Positions 33,528 through 43,608 are shown, counted from the stretch's first letter. The stretch: 64,000 nt of DNA from Palsa-506 sp963786975 (GCA_963786975.1 CAWBBE010000010.1:455826-519825); one strand, 5' to 3'. The notes: a model not told the origin generated them from the letters alone. A program made the numbers and translations.

Positions 33528-36500
33528 CACCGCCCGCCGCTCCCGCCGGGGAGCCTGGCCACCCGGCCGGCCGGCACCGCCCCCGCGCCGGGCCTCCCGG
33601 CCTGTACCGGCCGCTGGCCGGCCTGGTGGTGCGCGCTCCGCTGCTGCCGGCCGCGGACTACCGGCGGCTGGGCGCCGACGGTAACGGCCTCGCCCGGGCC
33701 TGGGCCGACCCGGTCATCCGGTTCGCGGTCGAGGTGGCCAGCCCTGACCTGGCCGCCGCCCTGCCGCCGCCCGGCGGCAGCGGGGCGCCATCCGGCCGGG
33801 CCCGGGGCGCCCTGCAGCGCTACCTCATCCGGGCCAGCCTCCGGCCGACCCCGTTCGGCGCATTCGCCGCGACCGCCATCGGCCACTGGGCGGACCGCAC
33901 CAGCCTGCGGATCGCCCCGGCCCGCTGGCCGACCCGGACCCGCCCGGACATGGGCTGGCTGACCGCGATCGCGCGGCGACTGGCGGAAGACCCGGACTGC
34001 CGCCCCGGGCTGCGGGTATTCGCCAACACCTGCGCCTTCGAGAAGAACGGCCGGATCTATCTCGTCGACCCGGGTACCGGCGGGGCTCCCGGCGCCCCTG
34101 ACCGGTCGGTCCGCGCTACCCCGGTGGTACGCCGGGTGCTCGCCCTGGCGCGGGCGGGCACCGGGCTGGCGGAGCTGAGGCAGCACGTACTCGCCGCCTC
34201 GCCGCACGCCACCCCGGCCAAGGCGGACCAGCTGCTCGCGGAGCTCTGCGAGCACCAGTTCCTGCTTCCGGCCCTGCTCCCCGCGCTGACCGGCGACCCG
34301 CTCGCCAGCCTGACCGGGCAGCTGGCGGCCATGCCCGCCGCGGCGGCCACCGCCGCCCGGCTCCGCGCCATCGCCGCGGAGTCCGCCCGGCTGGACGCCG
34401 CCGGGCCGGCCGCCCGAGTCACCGCGCTGGCCGCGCTGCGCAGCCAGATGCACGAGCTGGCCAGCTCGCTCGGCTCCGCACGGCCGGCCGGGCGCGCCGA
34501 CACGGTGCAGGTGGACTCCGCCTTGCCGCTGTCCGCGGCGGGCGTGCACCGGCAGATCGCCGATGAGGTGCGCGGAGCGGTCGACACCCTGTTCCGGCTG
34601 CACCCCGAACCAGGTGCCGGGCGGCTGGCCGGGTACCGGGCCGCATTCCACCGCCGCTACGGCGACGGCCGCAGGGTCCCGCTGCTCGAATTGCTTGACC
34701 CCCGGTTCGGGCTGGGACCGCCGGGGGACAGCGCGGAGCACGGCTATCCGGTCCGGCCGGACGCTGGCCCGGCCCGGGCGGGCCAGGCGGAGATCCTGCG
34801 GCAGCTGCTCGCTACCTCGGTTCGCGACGGGTGCGGCGAGATAACGCTGAGCCCGGCGCTCCTTGAGCAGCTGGCCACGTGGACGCCCGACCCGAAGCGG
34901 CTCCCCCCGTCCGTTGAGCTCAGCGTCTTCGTCGCGGCCCGCAGTGCCGCGGCGGTCGACCGCGGTGATTACCGGCTGGTGATCGGGCCCAACCTGGGCG
35001 CGGCCGCGGCCGGGCGCGGGCTCGGACGGTTCGCGGATCTGCTCGGTGCCGCCGCGCACGGGCTCCTCCAGGAGGCCGCCGCCGCCGAGGGGGCAGGCCC
35101 GGGCCTGGCCGCCGAGCTCGTCTGCCGGCCCGCGCGGCCCCGCGCGGCGAACGTGGCGGTCCGGCCGCTGGTCCGGTCCTGCGAGGTCCCGGTCGGGGTG
35201 GCGCCCAGCCTCCCGCCGGGCGCCGTGGCGCATGTCGACGAGCTGTCGGTGCTGCTGCGCGACGGCCGGCTCCGGGTGTGGTGGGAACCGGCCGGACGCG
35301 AGCTCAGCATCACCGTGGGGCACATGCTCAACCCGGCGGCGTACCCGCCGCTGGGGCGGCACCTGGTCGAACTGGCTTCGGACGGGGTAACGGCACTCGC
35401 GCCGTTCGACTGGGGGCCGCTGGCCGCGATGCCGTTCCTGCCCCGGGTATGCGCCGGGCGGGTGGTCCTGTGCCCCGCGCAGTGGCGGCTGGGCCCGCCC
35501 GCCGGCCAGGGCCCGGCCTGGCCTGGCAGCCCCGCCCGGTTCGACGCGCTGCTCGCAGACTGGCGGGCCCGCTGGCAGCTGCCCCGGCATGTGTACCTCA
35601 CCCAGGCGGACAACCGGCTGCTGCTCGATCTCGATGACGCCGGGCACCGGGAACAGCTCCGCAGCGCGCTGTGCCGGGGCGGCCGCCGCGCGGCGGTGCT
35701 CCAGGAGGGACTGCCGGGCCCGGACCATGCCTGGCTGCCCGGTCCCCGGGGCCGGCACATCGTCGAGCTTGTCGTCCCGATGGTCCGTGATCAGCAGGCG
35801 GCCGGGCCGGGCCGCCGCCGGGCCGCCCCCGGCCACGGCTCGCCCCGGCCAGGCCAGGGCGCTGGCGCGCCAGCGCGGGTCATGCCGCGGTGGCCGGACT
35901 CGGACCGGCTCCGCCCCCCCGGCTCTGACTGGCTCTACGTCCGGCTGGCCGGGCCCCGCGGCACCGAGGATGCCCTGCTCGCCGGGTCGCTGGGCACCCT
36001 GGCGGATCGCCTGGTCGCGCAGGGCGATGCCGATGGCTGGCTCTTCGTCCGGTACCGCGATCCGGAGCCGCAGCTTCGGCTGCGAGCGCACGGGACGGCC
36101 GACGCCCTCACCGGCCGGGTGCTGCCTGCGCTGACGTTGTGGGCGGCGCGGGCCATCGCCGACGGCGCCCGCACCCAGCTGTGCCTGGAGACGTACGAGC
36201 GCGAGCTCGAGCGCTACGGCGGCCCGGCGACGACCGGGCTCTGCGAGCGCATCGCGTGCGTGGACAGCCGCACCGCCCGGCGCTTGCTGGCCTGCGCCAC
36301 GGCCATGCCGGGCCAGCGCGACGGCCGGACGCTCGCACCCCCCGGCGAGCCGGCCGCGACGGCACAGCCGGGAAGCCGCGGCTGGCCGGCGGTCCCTGGC
36401 GATCGGCTGGAGCTGGCGCTGCTGAGCGCCGCCGGCCTGCTGGCGTGCCTCCTCCCCGATAGCGGCGAGCAGGCACGCTTCTGCAAGGCGGCCGCCGGGA

Positions 36501-36916
36501 ACGCGACCCGGTCCGGTGCCGTGTTCCGGGCGCGCCAGCCCCGCCTGCGCATGCTGATCGCGGCCCTGGAAGACCGCCCGGCACTCGCTGACCTGGCCGA
36601 CGGGCAGTCGTCCGGCCCGCCGTGGCCGCGGATAGCGGCCGTGCTCGCCGACCGTCGCACGGCGCTGGCTCCGCTCGTCACCGAGCTGCGTGAGCAGTGC
36701 GGTGACGCGGCCGGGCTGCTGCCGTTCGGGCAGCTGGTGCCCAGCCTCATGCACCTGCACGCGAACCGGCTCGGGCTGGACCGTGCGGATGAGCAGCTGA
36801 TGTTCGGCCTGCTCGACCGCACGCTACGGTCCGTCCGGGCGCACCCGGTAACGCCACCAGTTCCGGTCCGGTATTCCGGTGCCGGCGTGCCGCCTCGACG
36901 GCGGCGAGATCAGTGA
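33524..36916 (+). CDS. LanB-type lanthipeptide dehydratase, full length
   Basis: The ATG at 33524 overlaps the LanC stop and gives 1130 residues, the size of a complete class I LanB. The N-terminal glutamylation part shows LRPTPFGAFAATAIGHW near residue 107. The C-terminal SpaB-like elimination domain has WLYVRLAG (about 802), DGWLFVRYRDPEPQLRLRAH and TYERELERYGG (about 890). LanB uses glutamyl-tRNA to dehydrate Ser/Thr of the leader-bound precursor. Both domains are in one chain, so this is not a split thiopeptide type. No exporter, protease or methyltransferase gene follows; the next sequence is a comM remnant. Confidence 0.9.
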   Translation: MTPPAAPAGEPGHPAGRHRPRAGPPGLYRPLAGLVVRAPLLPAADYRRLGADGNGLARAWADPVIRFAVEVASPDLAAALPPPGGSGAPSGRARGALQRYLIRASLRPTPFGAFAATAIGHWADRTSLRIAPARWPTRTRPDMGWLTAIARRLAEDPDCRPGLRVFANTCAFEKNGRIYLVDPGTGGAPGAPDRSVRATPVVRRVLALARAGTGLAELRQHVLAASPHATPAKADQLLAELCEHQFLLPALLPALTGDPLASLTGQLAAMPAAAATAARLRAIAAESARLDAAGPAARVTALAALRSQMHELASSLGSARPAGRADTVQVDSALPLSAAGVHRQIADEVRGAVDTLFRLHPEPGAGRLAGYRAAFHRRYGDGRRVPLLELLDPRFGLGPPGDSAEHGYPVRPDAGPARAGQAEILRQLLATSVRDGCGEITLSPALLEQLATWTPDPKRLPPSVELSVFVAARSAAAVDRGDYRLVIGPNLGAAAAGRGLGRFADLLGAAAHGLLQEAAAAEGAGPGLAAELVCRPARPRAANVAVRPLVRSCEVPVGVAPSLPPGAVAHVDELSVLLRDGRLRVWWEPAGRELSITVGHMLNPAAYPPLGRHLVELASDGVTALAPFDWGPLAAMPFLPRVCAGRVVLCPAQWRLGPPAGQGPAWPGSPARFDALLADWRARWQLPRHVYLTQADNRLLLDLDDAGHREQLRSALCRGGRRAAVLQEGLPGPDHAWLPGPRGRHIVELVVPMVRDQQAAGPGRRRAAPGHGSPRPGQGAGAPARVMPRWPDSDRLRPPGSDWLYVRLAGPRGTEDALLAGSLGTLADRLVAQGDADGWLFVRYRDPEPQLRLRAHGTADALTGRVLPALTLWAARAIADGARTQLCLETYERELERYGGPATTGLCERIACVDSRTARRLLACATAMPGQRDGRTLAPPGEPAATAQPGSRGWPAVPGDRLELALLSAAGLLACLLPDSGEQARFCKAAAGNATRSGAVFRARQPRLRMLIAALEDRPALADLADGQSSGPPWPRIAAVLADRRTALAPLVTELREQCGDAAGLLPFGQLVPSLMHLHANRLGLDRADEQLMFGLLDRTLRSVRAHPVTPPVPVRYSGAGVPPRRRRDQ

Positions 36917-36939
36917 CCCGGGGCCGGCCCGGCGGCGTG

Positions 36940-37256
36940 CAGGTGCTGAAAATCCGCGCCTCGCGTCGGTCACCGGCGTCGAGGGTCACCTGACGCACGC
37001 CTGCGCCACGGCCGGCGATGGGCCGCTGGGCCTGCGGATCACCGGCCTGCCCGGCACGGAGGTCGGGGAGACCCGGGACCGGATCTACGCCGCCGTCGCC
37101 AACAGCGGCGAGGCCCGCACCGCTCTCGCATCCCGGCCCTGGCCGCGAGCGCCGCCGCGCTGATGCCCCCGCTCGAACCCGAGCAGATGATGGAGGCGAC
37201 CGCGATCCACTCCGCAGCCGGGTTGCTCGGCCCCGGTCACGCGCTGCGCGCTGTGG
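36940..37256 (+). pseudogene. comM (Mg-chelatase-like) remnant
   Basis: Parts of the ComM/YifB N terminus are visible: SVTGVEGHLTHACATAGDG, ITGLPGTEVGETRDRIYAAV and NSGEA. The frame then breaks, and an internal piece, LMPPLEPEQMMEATAIHSAAG, appears in another frame, so the Walker motifs are lost. ComM is a helicase for branch migration during natural transformation. Here only scraps remain. Confidence 0.6.
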
Positions 37257-37481
37257 GTACGCGGCGCCGCTGACCTGCGGGCGCTCAGGGCGTCTCTCAC
37301 CTGCATGCTGATGATCGCGCGGGTCGCGTGCCGAGGGACTGCCAGGGTGAGTGCGACGATTCTGGATGCAGATCGCTTGTTGTCTGGGAGACGGAGAATC
37401 GCATGGCGGCACATCTAAAGCCGCAGAAGGCTGCTTTTGTAGTGCCATCGATCCAGCACATTCCCCGTATAGGCCAAGCTG

Positions 37482-40400
37482 TTACTCAGATGTATCGCCT
37501 GTTCGGGCAGCGAGCCTTTCCGGTGGAGGCGGGGCGTATCCGAGGTCAGTAAAGGCCTGAGCTGCCCAGGAGCGCAATATAGGATGATCAGTTAGATAGT
37601 CCTCCTTGAGGATTGATGCCTGAAGGAGATTTTGTACTTTGACTCGGAATTCATGTGACAGCCGTTCGTGGTCTGCGGCGAGTTGCCGCAGAACGCGGGC
37701 AAGATAGGCGTTTCGGCTCACGGTATCTTCCTCAGGGCGACTGCCTTCGATGACAGTCAGGCAGTCCTCGTATGCCTGTTGAAGGTCGTCCGCTCCGGTG
37801 GGCCGACTGGAAGTGAGCCATAGCTTAGTCATGGCATGTGTGACGGAGATGGCGCGTTCTTCGGAAAGTACGCCGAATCCCGTGGTGGCCTCAGTGTCGT
37901 CATTGTGTTTCAGGTCGTACGTGTCCATTTCGTGGACGACAGGAGCGAGGCCGTGCCAGATAATGTCCTCGGCCTCGTCGCAGGTGAAATAGCTTTCCTT
38001 GCGCAGCGTTTCTACGCGGAAGTGATCCCATCCGCGGCCTTTTCTTATAGGGTCGTGTGGAGGTATTATAGATGTCCAGAATGCGTCGATTTCGGGCGGG
38101 TCCCATGGCCCGGCAGCGATAATGATCTCCCGGTCACCTGCGTGCCAGATTCTCTGGACGCTTAGGCTGGCGGCGAGGCTCTGCCATCCATCGCTGCTGA
38201 ATTGCGATCGCCAGAGCATCGCAAGGCGGCGCCACGAGGCTGCCGGATACGGCGCGCCCGGGAATATCTCACGGCCGGCGGCTGGCCCGCCGATCAAGAT
38301 GGCCAGCAGGAGCATGTTAGCGGAGTAGGCGGCGTGGCGGGCCGGTGCGCTGGAGTGCCCGGGGCCGTACGTTTCGTGGGTCCGGTCCTGCCATGGTTGG
38401 AGGCTGCCATGGAATGCGGCGAGCAGGAGTTCCCGAAGCAGTCTGCGGCGGCTGTCGGCTAGCTGCTGGGTTAGCGCGCCGAGGAATTCCACGATCGTGA
38501 GACGGGTCGTCAACGGCACAAAAGATAGCAGCGCGCGGAGAAAGCTGTCGTTCACGGAGTTCCTGCTGCGGGCGGTGATCACAGCGGCCAGGTCAGCGAG
38601 TTCGCGGACTATTAAGCGCGCGGCCAGGAACTCGCCGAAGGTTGCGTGCAGAAACTCGCAGGTGGTGAGACGAGTATCATTGCGCACGGCCTGTGCCTGG
38701 TGAATGAAGAAGAACCGGCCTATGACCATCTGCGCTGGTGTCGACGGGGCGCTGAAACCAGTCGCAGGCTGATGGGTATCAGATGTGCCAAGCAGCGCCG
38801 TAAGGTCGCCGGATAGCTCGTCCTCGGTCGCCCACTGGCGTCCTCGGTTGAACATCGCGAACGCCGCAACTGACAGCCGCAGCAGTTCCTCCTCGATAGC
38901 AGCGCGCAGTGGCTCGCCCTCAATACCTGGCCGGGTCTTGCGGATCTCACGCTCGGCGAACCGCATGAGGATTCGCTCATAGAGATCGGCCTCGTCGAGG
39001 CCCTCCCCTGGCCGCTGGAGAGCATTGCCGTCCGCGTCGTACAAGGCGAGCATCAGCAAGAGCAGCGGCTGGGCGGACAGCGCTCGCTGGCGTAGCGCCG
39101 CAGCGGGCGGCAGGGGCTTCAGCCCGCGGCCTTTCAGGTAGGCAGCGTTGTGCGCATTCCAGACCGCCAGCCAGCGGCCCACCTGATCGTCTGTGAATGG
39201 TTCAAGCTTGACGGCGACCGCACCGCCTGGAGGGATTCTGGCCCGGTCAGCGACCGCTATACGGCTGGTAACGATAACAGCGACCGGCCGTCCCTGGTCG
39301 GATTCGCGTTCTTGGAAACGGGCGACCTGTTCCAGGTAGTCGGTCTGGCCGATGCCCGTGGCCTGGAGTAGCTCGTCGAAACCGTCGAGCAGCACGACGG
39401 GAAGCGCACCGCCGGCGGACCGTGCCAATGCGGGCCAGGTCAGGCTGTCGCCCGTGGCGTCCCTGATCGCATACTCGACCTGGGACTGCAGATCCGTATC
39501 GGCAGGGACCTCGCGCAGTTCCACCCTGACCGCCAGGTAGTCGCTGGCGGGCAACCGCGCTGCGATGACCTTAGTCAGTACAGACTTTCCCGATCCGGGC
39601 TGGCCAAGCACGATCAGCGGACTCTCAGTCGCCCTGAGGGACGTCAGATGGCCGATGAGGAACTCCTGAAGATCATCGAGGATCGGCCGTCCGTTCCACC
39701 AGTACTCCTGGTCGAGCCGGGCGGAGCGCGAAACTGAGGCGACTCGATACCGGGGATTCACGTAGGCATCCGCCAGCGCGGGAATCGTCAGCCCCCCCGG
39801 GATATCGCCGGGCGCGATGATCGGCCGCTCAAGGCTCTTCCGGGACCGCCTGGCCAGCGCCTGCCGCCGTTCATCCGGAGGCTCGCCCGAAGCCACCCGG
39901 ACGAGAACCCGTTCCAGGCCTTCCAGGCTAGTGTCCAGGCGCCCGAGCCGATCCCGGATCGCGGCGTTGTCCAGGCGGCTGGCCCAGAACGCCACCTCGG
40001 GGAACTCGCCAGCCAGCCGCCGCAGGTGTTCTTCGTAACGTCGCACGGCTGCCGTGGGCACCTCATCCAGCAACGTGCGGACAAAGCTTTCCCGCGAGGC
40101 ATGGTCAAGCCGGTCCCAGATTTCCAGGCCTTCAACATAGAAGATCAGCCGACCGCCTAAGGAAATATAGAATTCCCGCAGCGCATCAGGCCCTTTTCCT
40201 TCCCCGGGCCATCGCGTATCCCCCGGAATGTCGCTGTCATTGAGAATGCCGGCAAGCACCCGAAGCCGCTCAGAGGGCACGACCTCGCCAGTGCCGATAG
40301 CAACCTGGACAGGCCTGCCCCGCGCAAGCTTCCCGGCATCAAAGGGGAGAATTACACCGCTCAAGGACTCAAAGAATCCGGTGAGCACGAGCACCCTGTG

Positions 40401-40658
40401 CGCGGCCTCCAGGCGCTCGGTCCGGTCAAAGCGGCCCAGCCCTCGCAGCCGGTCGCGCAGACTACTGACCAGTTCCCCACTCAGCTTGGCCAACTCGGCC
40501 TTTGCCTCGAAAAGACTGAGCACGAACTGGCCGCCACCGGCAGTTACGGCCAGCAATAAACCCCCGGTCAGCTTATCCAAAGCAGTAACGACTCGGCTAT
40601 CAGTACCGCCGAGAAGCTTAACGGCATCCGCGTAAGAGAGCTTATTCGACACGACCAC
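37482..40658 (-). CDS. NACHT-domain NTPase (STAND), likely defence protein
   Basis: The 1058-residue protein (GTG 40658) has an N-terminal helical domain of the kind found on actinobacterial NACHT proteins (YADAVKLLGGTDSRVVTALD, DKLTGGLLLAV). A NACHT NTPase follows, with P-loop GQPGSGKS at 352-359 and Walker B LLDGFDEL at 423-430. A winged/helical region with CEFLHATFGEFLAARLIVREL is typical of bacterial NACHT modules. The C-terminal 400 residues are helical without clear LRR, WD or TPR repeats and may be the sensor. Bacterial NACHT proteins of this layout protect against phages by triggering cell suicide. It lies on the opposite strand to the eCIS operon and has lower GC than its neighbours. 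Confidence 0.8.
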   Translation of the reverse strand: MVVSNKLSYADAVKLLGGTDSRVVTALDKLTGGLLLAVTAGGGQFVLSLFEAKAELAKLSGELVSSLRDRLRGLGRFDRTERLEAAHRVLVLTGFFESLSGVILPFDAGKLARGRPVQVAIGTGEVVPSERLRVLAGILNDSDIPGDTRWPGEGKGPDALREFYISLGGRLIFYVEGLEIWDRLDHASRESFVRTLLDEVPTAAVRRYEEHLRRLAGEFPEVAFWASRLDNAAIRDRLGRLDTSLEGLERVLVRVASGEPPDERRQALARRSRKSLERPIIAPGDIPGGLTIPALADAYVNPRYRVASVSRSARLDQEYWWNGRPILDDLQEFLIGHLTSLRATESPLIVLGQPGSGKSVLTKVIAARLPASDYLAVRVELREVPADTDLQSQVEYAIRDATGDSLTWPALARSAGGALPVVLLDGFDELLQATGIGQTDYLEQVARFQERESDQGRPVAVIVTSRIAVADRARIPPGGAVAVKLEPFTDDQVGRWLAVWNAHNAAYLKGRGLKPLPPAAALRQRALSAQPLLLLMLALYDADGNALQRPGEGLDEADLYERILMRFAEREIRKTRPGIEGEPLRAAIEEELLRLSVAAFAMFNRGRQWATEDELSGDLTALLGTSDTHQPATGFSAPSTPAQMVIGRFFFIHQAQAVRNDTRLTTCEFLHATFGEFLAARLIVRELADLAAVITARSRNSVNDSFLRALLSFVPLTTRLTIVEFLGALTQQLADSRRRLLRELLLAAFHGSLQPWQDRTHETYGPGHSSAPARHAAYSANMLLLAILIGGPAAGREIFPGAPYPAASWRRLAMLWRSQFSSDGWQSLAASLSVQRIWHAGDREIIIAAGPWDPPEIDAFWTSIIPPHDPIRKGRGWDHFRVETLRKESYFTCDEAEDIIWHGLAPVVHEMDTYDLKHNDDTEATTGFGVLSEERAISVTHAMTKLWLTSSRPTGADDLQQAYEDCLTVIEGSRPEEDTVSRNAYLARVLRQLAADHERLSHEFRVKVQNLLQASILKEDYLTDHPILRSWAAQAFTDLGYAPPPPERLAARTGDTSE

Positions 40659-40954
40659 CCACCCGGCATAAATCCCGATGCTGACGGAGCGCCAGCAGAT
40701 CCTTCACAACCTCCGGCACAGTCCAATCTAGAACTCTTCCCAGCATCCTGGAAATCCTGCCGTGCGTGCCGTTGCGTCTGGCCTGATCGGTGCAGGCCAG
40801 ACGTTCTGGCAGGACGAGACGGCGCCATTGGCGGGTGAGCTCCAGCGGCTGGCCGGTCGTCATGCCGTGAGCTGCTACCGAGTTCACTGCTTCCTCGTAT
40901 GCCCACCAGGTGTTTTAGGCCGGCGGCTGGTGGCGGCTGGTTCTGCGTTTGTCT

Positions 40955-41341
40955 CTATCCCGGCTTGTCAGCTTGCGCCGCTTCGCCGGTCCCCGCAACC
41001 GGCCTCTCGCTGCGCTCACCCCAGGCCGCCGACCCTGCGGGCAGCTTCGCGGCGTCGTTCGCGATCGACGCGATAACGTCGGCCGACATGACGCCATCTA
41101 TCGCGAGCAGGTCGGCGGCATCGGCGCCGAACCCCGGCGCCGCCATCTGGGTGGCCTCGATGAAGCCAGCCCAGAAGCGGAGCGGGTCAGCGTCCGCCTC
41201 ATCGCATGACAGCCAGGAAGTAACGCCAGGTGGTCGTGCCGCCGTCCAGCCCGACAGCAGCACGCACTTGCCCGCGCCCGCCGACCCCACCACAATGGCC
41301 AGGCGCTTGCCAGCCCCTGCTGTCAGCCGCTCGGGCAGCAC
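40955..41341 (-). pseudogene. LuxR/MalT-type STAND regulator, N-terminal fragment
   Basis: The start of an NTPase domain is recognisable: LPERLTAGAGKRLAIVVG, P-loop GSAGAGKC (the usual Ser/Thr is Cys), and VTSWLSCDEADADPLRFWAG. After SIANDAAKLPAGSA the family sequence stops, and no LuxR DNA-binding end is present. It is a 5' fragment of a regulator like the one at the left edge of the window. Confidence 0.65.
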
Positions 41342-41829
41342 CGATCTTCGACGACTGCGAGGTCACCATAGGCCAAGGCACGACAACCCTTCGCGCCGAG
41401 CTGCCCGATCAGGCAGCCCTTGCCGGGCCTCGTGCTGCGGATCACCGGCCTCAGGCTAGAGGTGATCCACCTGTACCGCGTGACGCCGCCAGCCGGGCCA
41501 TGACCGATCTCGCGCACATCCGGGCCCGGGGCACGCCTGCCGTCGGGCCATTCCGCGGAGCCGGGCGGTGGAGAGGGCAGCGCTCGCCGCCGGATGCGCC
41601 ATACTCGCGGTCAGGTATTACCGCCGCCGCAAGGCCTTCAGATTGCCGGCGGGTGGCGGAACACGCTAATACCGGCCAGTCCGTCCACCGCACGTTATTC
41701 GGTGTCCTTGCTCAGCCAGGATCGTCCGCTGCGGCACGTGGCCCTCACCCCCGCGTGGGTGACGCGCTGGGCATGCCCGACGGAGAAGACTGCAGCTGCG
41801 ATGTTTGACTACGGCCGGGGTTGATGTGC
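41342..41829. other. 488-base stretch, no gene recognised
   Basis: Open frames on both strands have no family motifs. The left part may be decayed sequence upstream of the regulator fragment. The right part presumably carries the SulP promoter, but no clear boxes are visible. Confidence 0.45.
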
Positions 41830-43593
41830 ATGTTCGGTTTGGTACCCGGGCTTCAGGTGCTCTCGTCCTACCGGCGTGCGTGGCTGGTCAAGGATGTCGT
41901 TGCCGGGGTTGTGCTGACTACGCTGCTGGTGCCGCAGGGGATGGCGTATGCGGAGCTGGCGGGCCTGCCGCCGATCACTGGCTTGTACACGTCGATCTTG
42001 TGCCTGCTGGGGTATGCGGTGTTCGGCCCGTCGCGGATTCTGGTGCTGGGCCCGGATTCGTCGCTGGGGCCGATGATCGCGGCGACGATCCTGCCGCTGA
42101 TCGCGGCCAACGGCGATGAGAAGCGGGCGGTGGCGCTGGCGTCGGTGCTGGCGATCATGGTCGCGGCGATCATGATCGTGGCGGCGGTGGGCAAGCTTGG
42201 CTTCATCGCTGACCTGATCTCCAAGCCGACGATGATCGGCTACATGAACGGCCTGGCGCTGACCATCCTGGTCGGGCAGCTGCCGAAGCTGTTCGGGTTC
42301 AAGGTCGACGCCGACGGCTTTATCGGTGAGGTCACCGGCTTCGCCCGGGGGCTGGCGCACGGTGACGCGGTCCCGGCCGCGGCCGCGACCGGGATCGCCG
42401 CGGTCGTGGTGATCCTGGTGCTGCAGCGGTGGCTGCCGAAGATCCCGGCGGTGCTCATCGCGGTCGTGCTGGCGATCGCGGCCGCGTCGGTCTTCGGCCT
42501 GGCTGATCACGGTGTCAGCCTGGTCGGGGTGCTGCCCAGGGGGTTCCCGCCGCTGACGATCCCGCATGTCGGCCTGTCTGACCTGGGGCCGCTGTTCGCC
42601 GGGGCGGCCGGGATCGCGCTGGTCTCGCTGGCCGATACGATCTCCACCGCGTCGGCGTTCGCCGCCCGGACCGGGCAGGAGGTGCGCGGCAACGGCGAGA
42701 TGATCGGGATCGGCGCGGCGAACCTGGCCGCCGGGTTGTTCCAGGGGTTCCCGGTGAGCACCAGCGGGTCGCGGACCGCGGTCGCGGAACGGTCTGGTGC
42801 GAAGACGCAGCTGACCGGGGTCACCGGAGCGGCCCTGATCATCTTGATGATCGTTTTTGTGCCGGGTTTGTTCCGGAACCTGCCGCAGCCCGCGCTGGCC
42901 GCGGTGGTGATCACCGCGTCGCTGTCGCTGGCCGACATTCCCGCCACGGTGCGGCTGTGGCGGCAGCGCAAGGCAGAATTCGCGCTGTCGATCGCGGCTT
43001 TCCTCGGCGTCGTCCTGCTCGGCGTGCTGCCCGGGATCGCGATCGCGGTCGGCCTGTCCATCCTGAACGTGTTCCGGCGCACCTGGTGGCCGTATGACAC
43101 CCAGCTCGGGCGGGTGGCCGGGCTGGAGGGCTACCACGACACCCGCTCCTACCCCGCCGCCGGGCATCTGCCCGGCCTGGTCATCTACCGGTTCGACGCC
43201 CCGCTGATCTTCGCGAACGCCAAGACGTTCCGCGACGAGGTGCGGCGGCTGGCCCGGGCCGACCCGCCGCCGGCCTGGATCGTGATCGCGGCCGAACCGG
43301 TGACCGACATCGACACCACCGCCTCCGACGTGCTGGAGGACCTGGACGAGGCGCTGAACTCCGATAGCATCCACCTGGTGTTCGCCGAACTCAAGGACCC
43401 GGTCCGGCGGAAGATCGAACGATACGGCCTCACCCGCACCATCGACCCGCACCACTTCTTCCCCACCATCGACGCCGCCATCACCGCATACCGCGACCAA
43501 ACCGGCACCCAATGGACCGCCGGCCAGCCCGCGGCGGACCAGGCCACGGCAGGCCGGACGGACCCAGCCAAGACGGCTACCGATACCGGCTGA
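41830..43593 (+). CDS. SulP-family anion transporter with STAS domain
   Basis: The 587-residue protein (ATG 41830, nine bases after GGGG; earlier TTG 41821 and ATG 41824 possible) has the SulP core. The signature AGVVLTTLLVPQGMAYAELA lies near the N terminus, followed by 10-12 membrane helices with GFPVSTSGSRTAVAERSGAKT. The C-terminal cytosolic STAS domain (LVIYRFDAPLIFANAKTF, then TDIDTTASDVLEDL) has the Asp/Thr pattern of anti-sigma-antagonist folds. SulP carriers move sulfate, bicarbonate or other anions across the inner membrane. The substrate cannot be decided. It is followed 15 bases later by an MFS gene and may be co-transcribed with it. Confidence 0.88.
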   Translation: MFGLVPGLQVLSSYRRAWLVKDVVAGVVLTTLLVPQGMAYAELAGLPPITGLYTSILCLLGYAVFGPSRILVLGPDSSLGPMIAATILPLIAANGDEKRAVALASVLAIMVAAIMIVAAVGKLGFIADLISKPTMIGYMNGLALTILVGQLPKLFGFKVDADGFIGEVTGFARGLAHGDAVPAAAATGIAAVVVILVLQRWLPKIPAVLIAVVLAIAAASVFGLADHGVSLVGVLPRGFPPLTIPHVGLSDLGPLFAGAAGIALVSLADTISTASAFAARTGQEVRGNGEMIGIGAANLAAGLFQGFPVSTSGSRTAVAERSGAKTQLTGVTGAALIILMIVFVPGLFRNLPQPALAAVVITASLSLADIPATVRLWRQRKAEFALSIAAFLGVVLLGVLPGIAIAVGLSILNVFRRTWWPYDTQLGRVAGLEGYHDTRSYPAAGHLPGLVIYRFDAPLIFANAKTFRDEVRRLARADPPPAWIVIAAEPVTDIDTTASDVLEDLDEALNSDSIHLVFAELKDPVRRKIERYGLTRTIDPHHFFPTIDAAITAYRDQTGTQWTAGQPAADQATAGRTDPAKTATDTG

Positions 43594-43608
43594 TGAAGGG
43601 ATGCCGCC

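Noticed and set aside
33089..36760. A 1223-residue open frame antisense to lanB
   Set aside because: Long antisense frames arise from GC-rich third codon positions; it has no family motifs, while the sense frame has full LanB features. The same applies to the antisense frames at 14810-17227, 25736-27568 and 11325-13196.
40642..40887. 81-residue frame just upstream of the NACHT gene
   Set aside because: No family motif, no convincing ribosome site, and it overlaps the NACHT start in another frame; probably chance.
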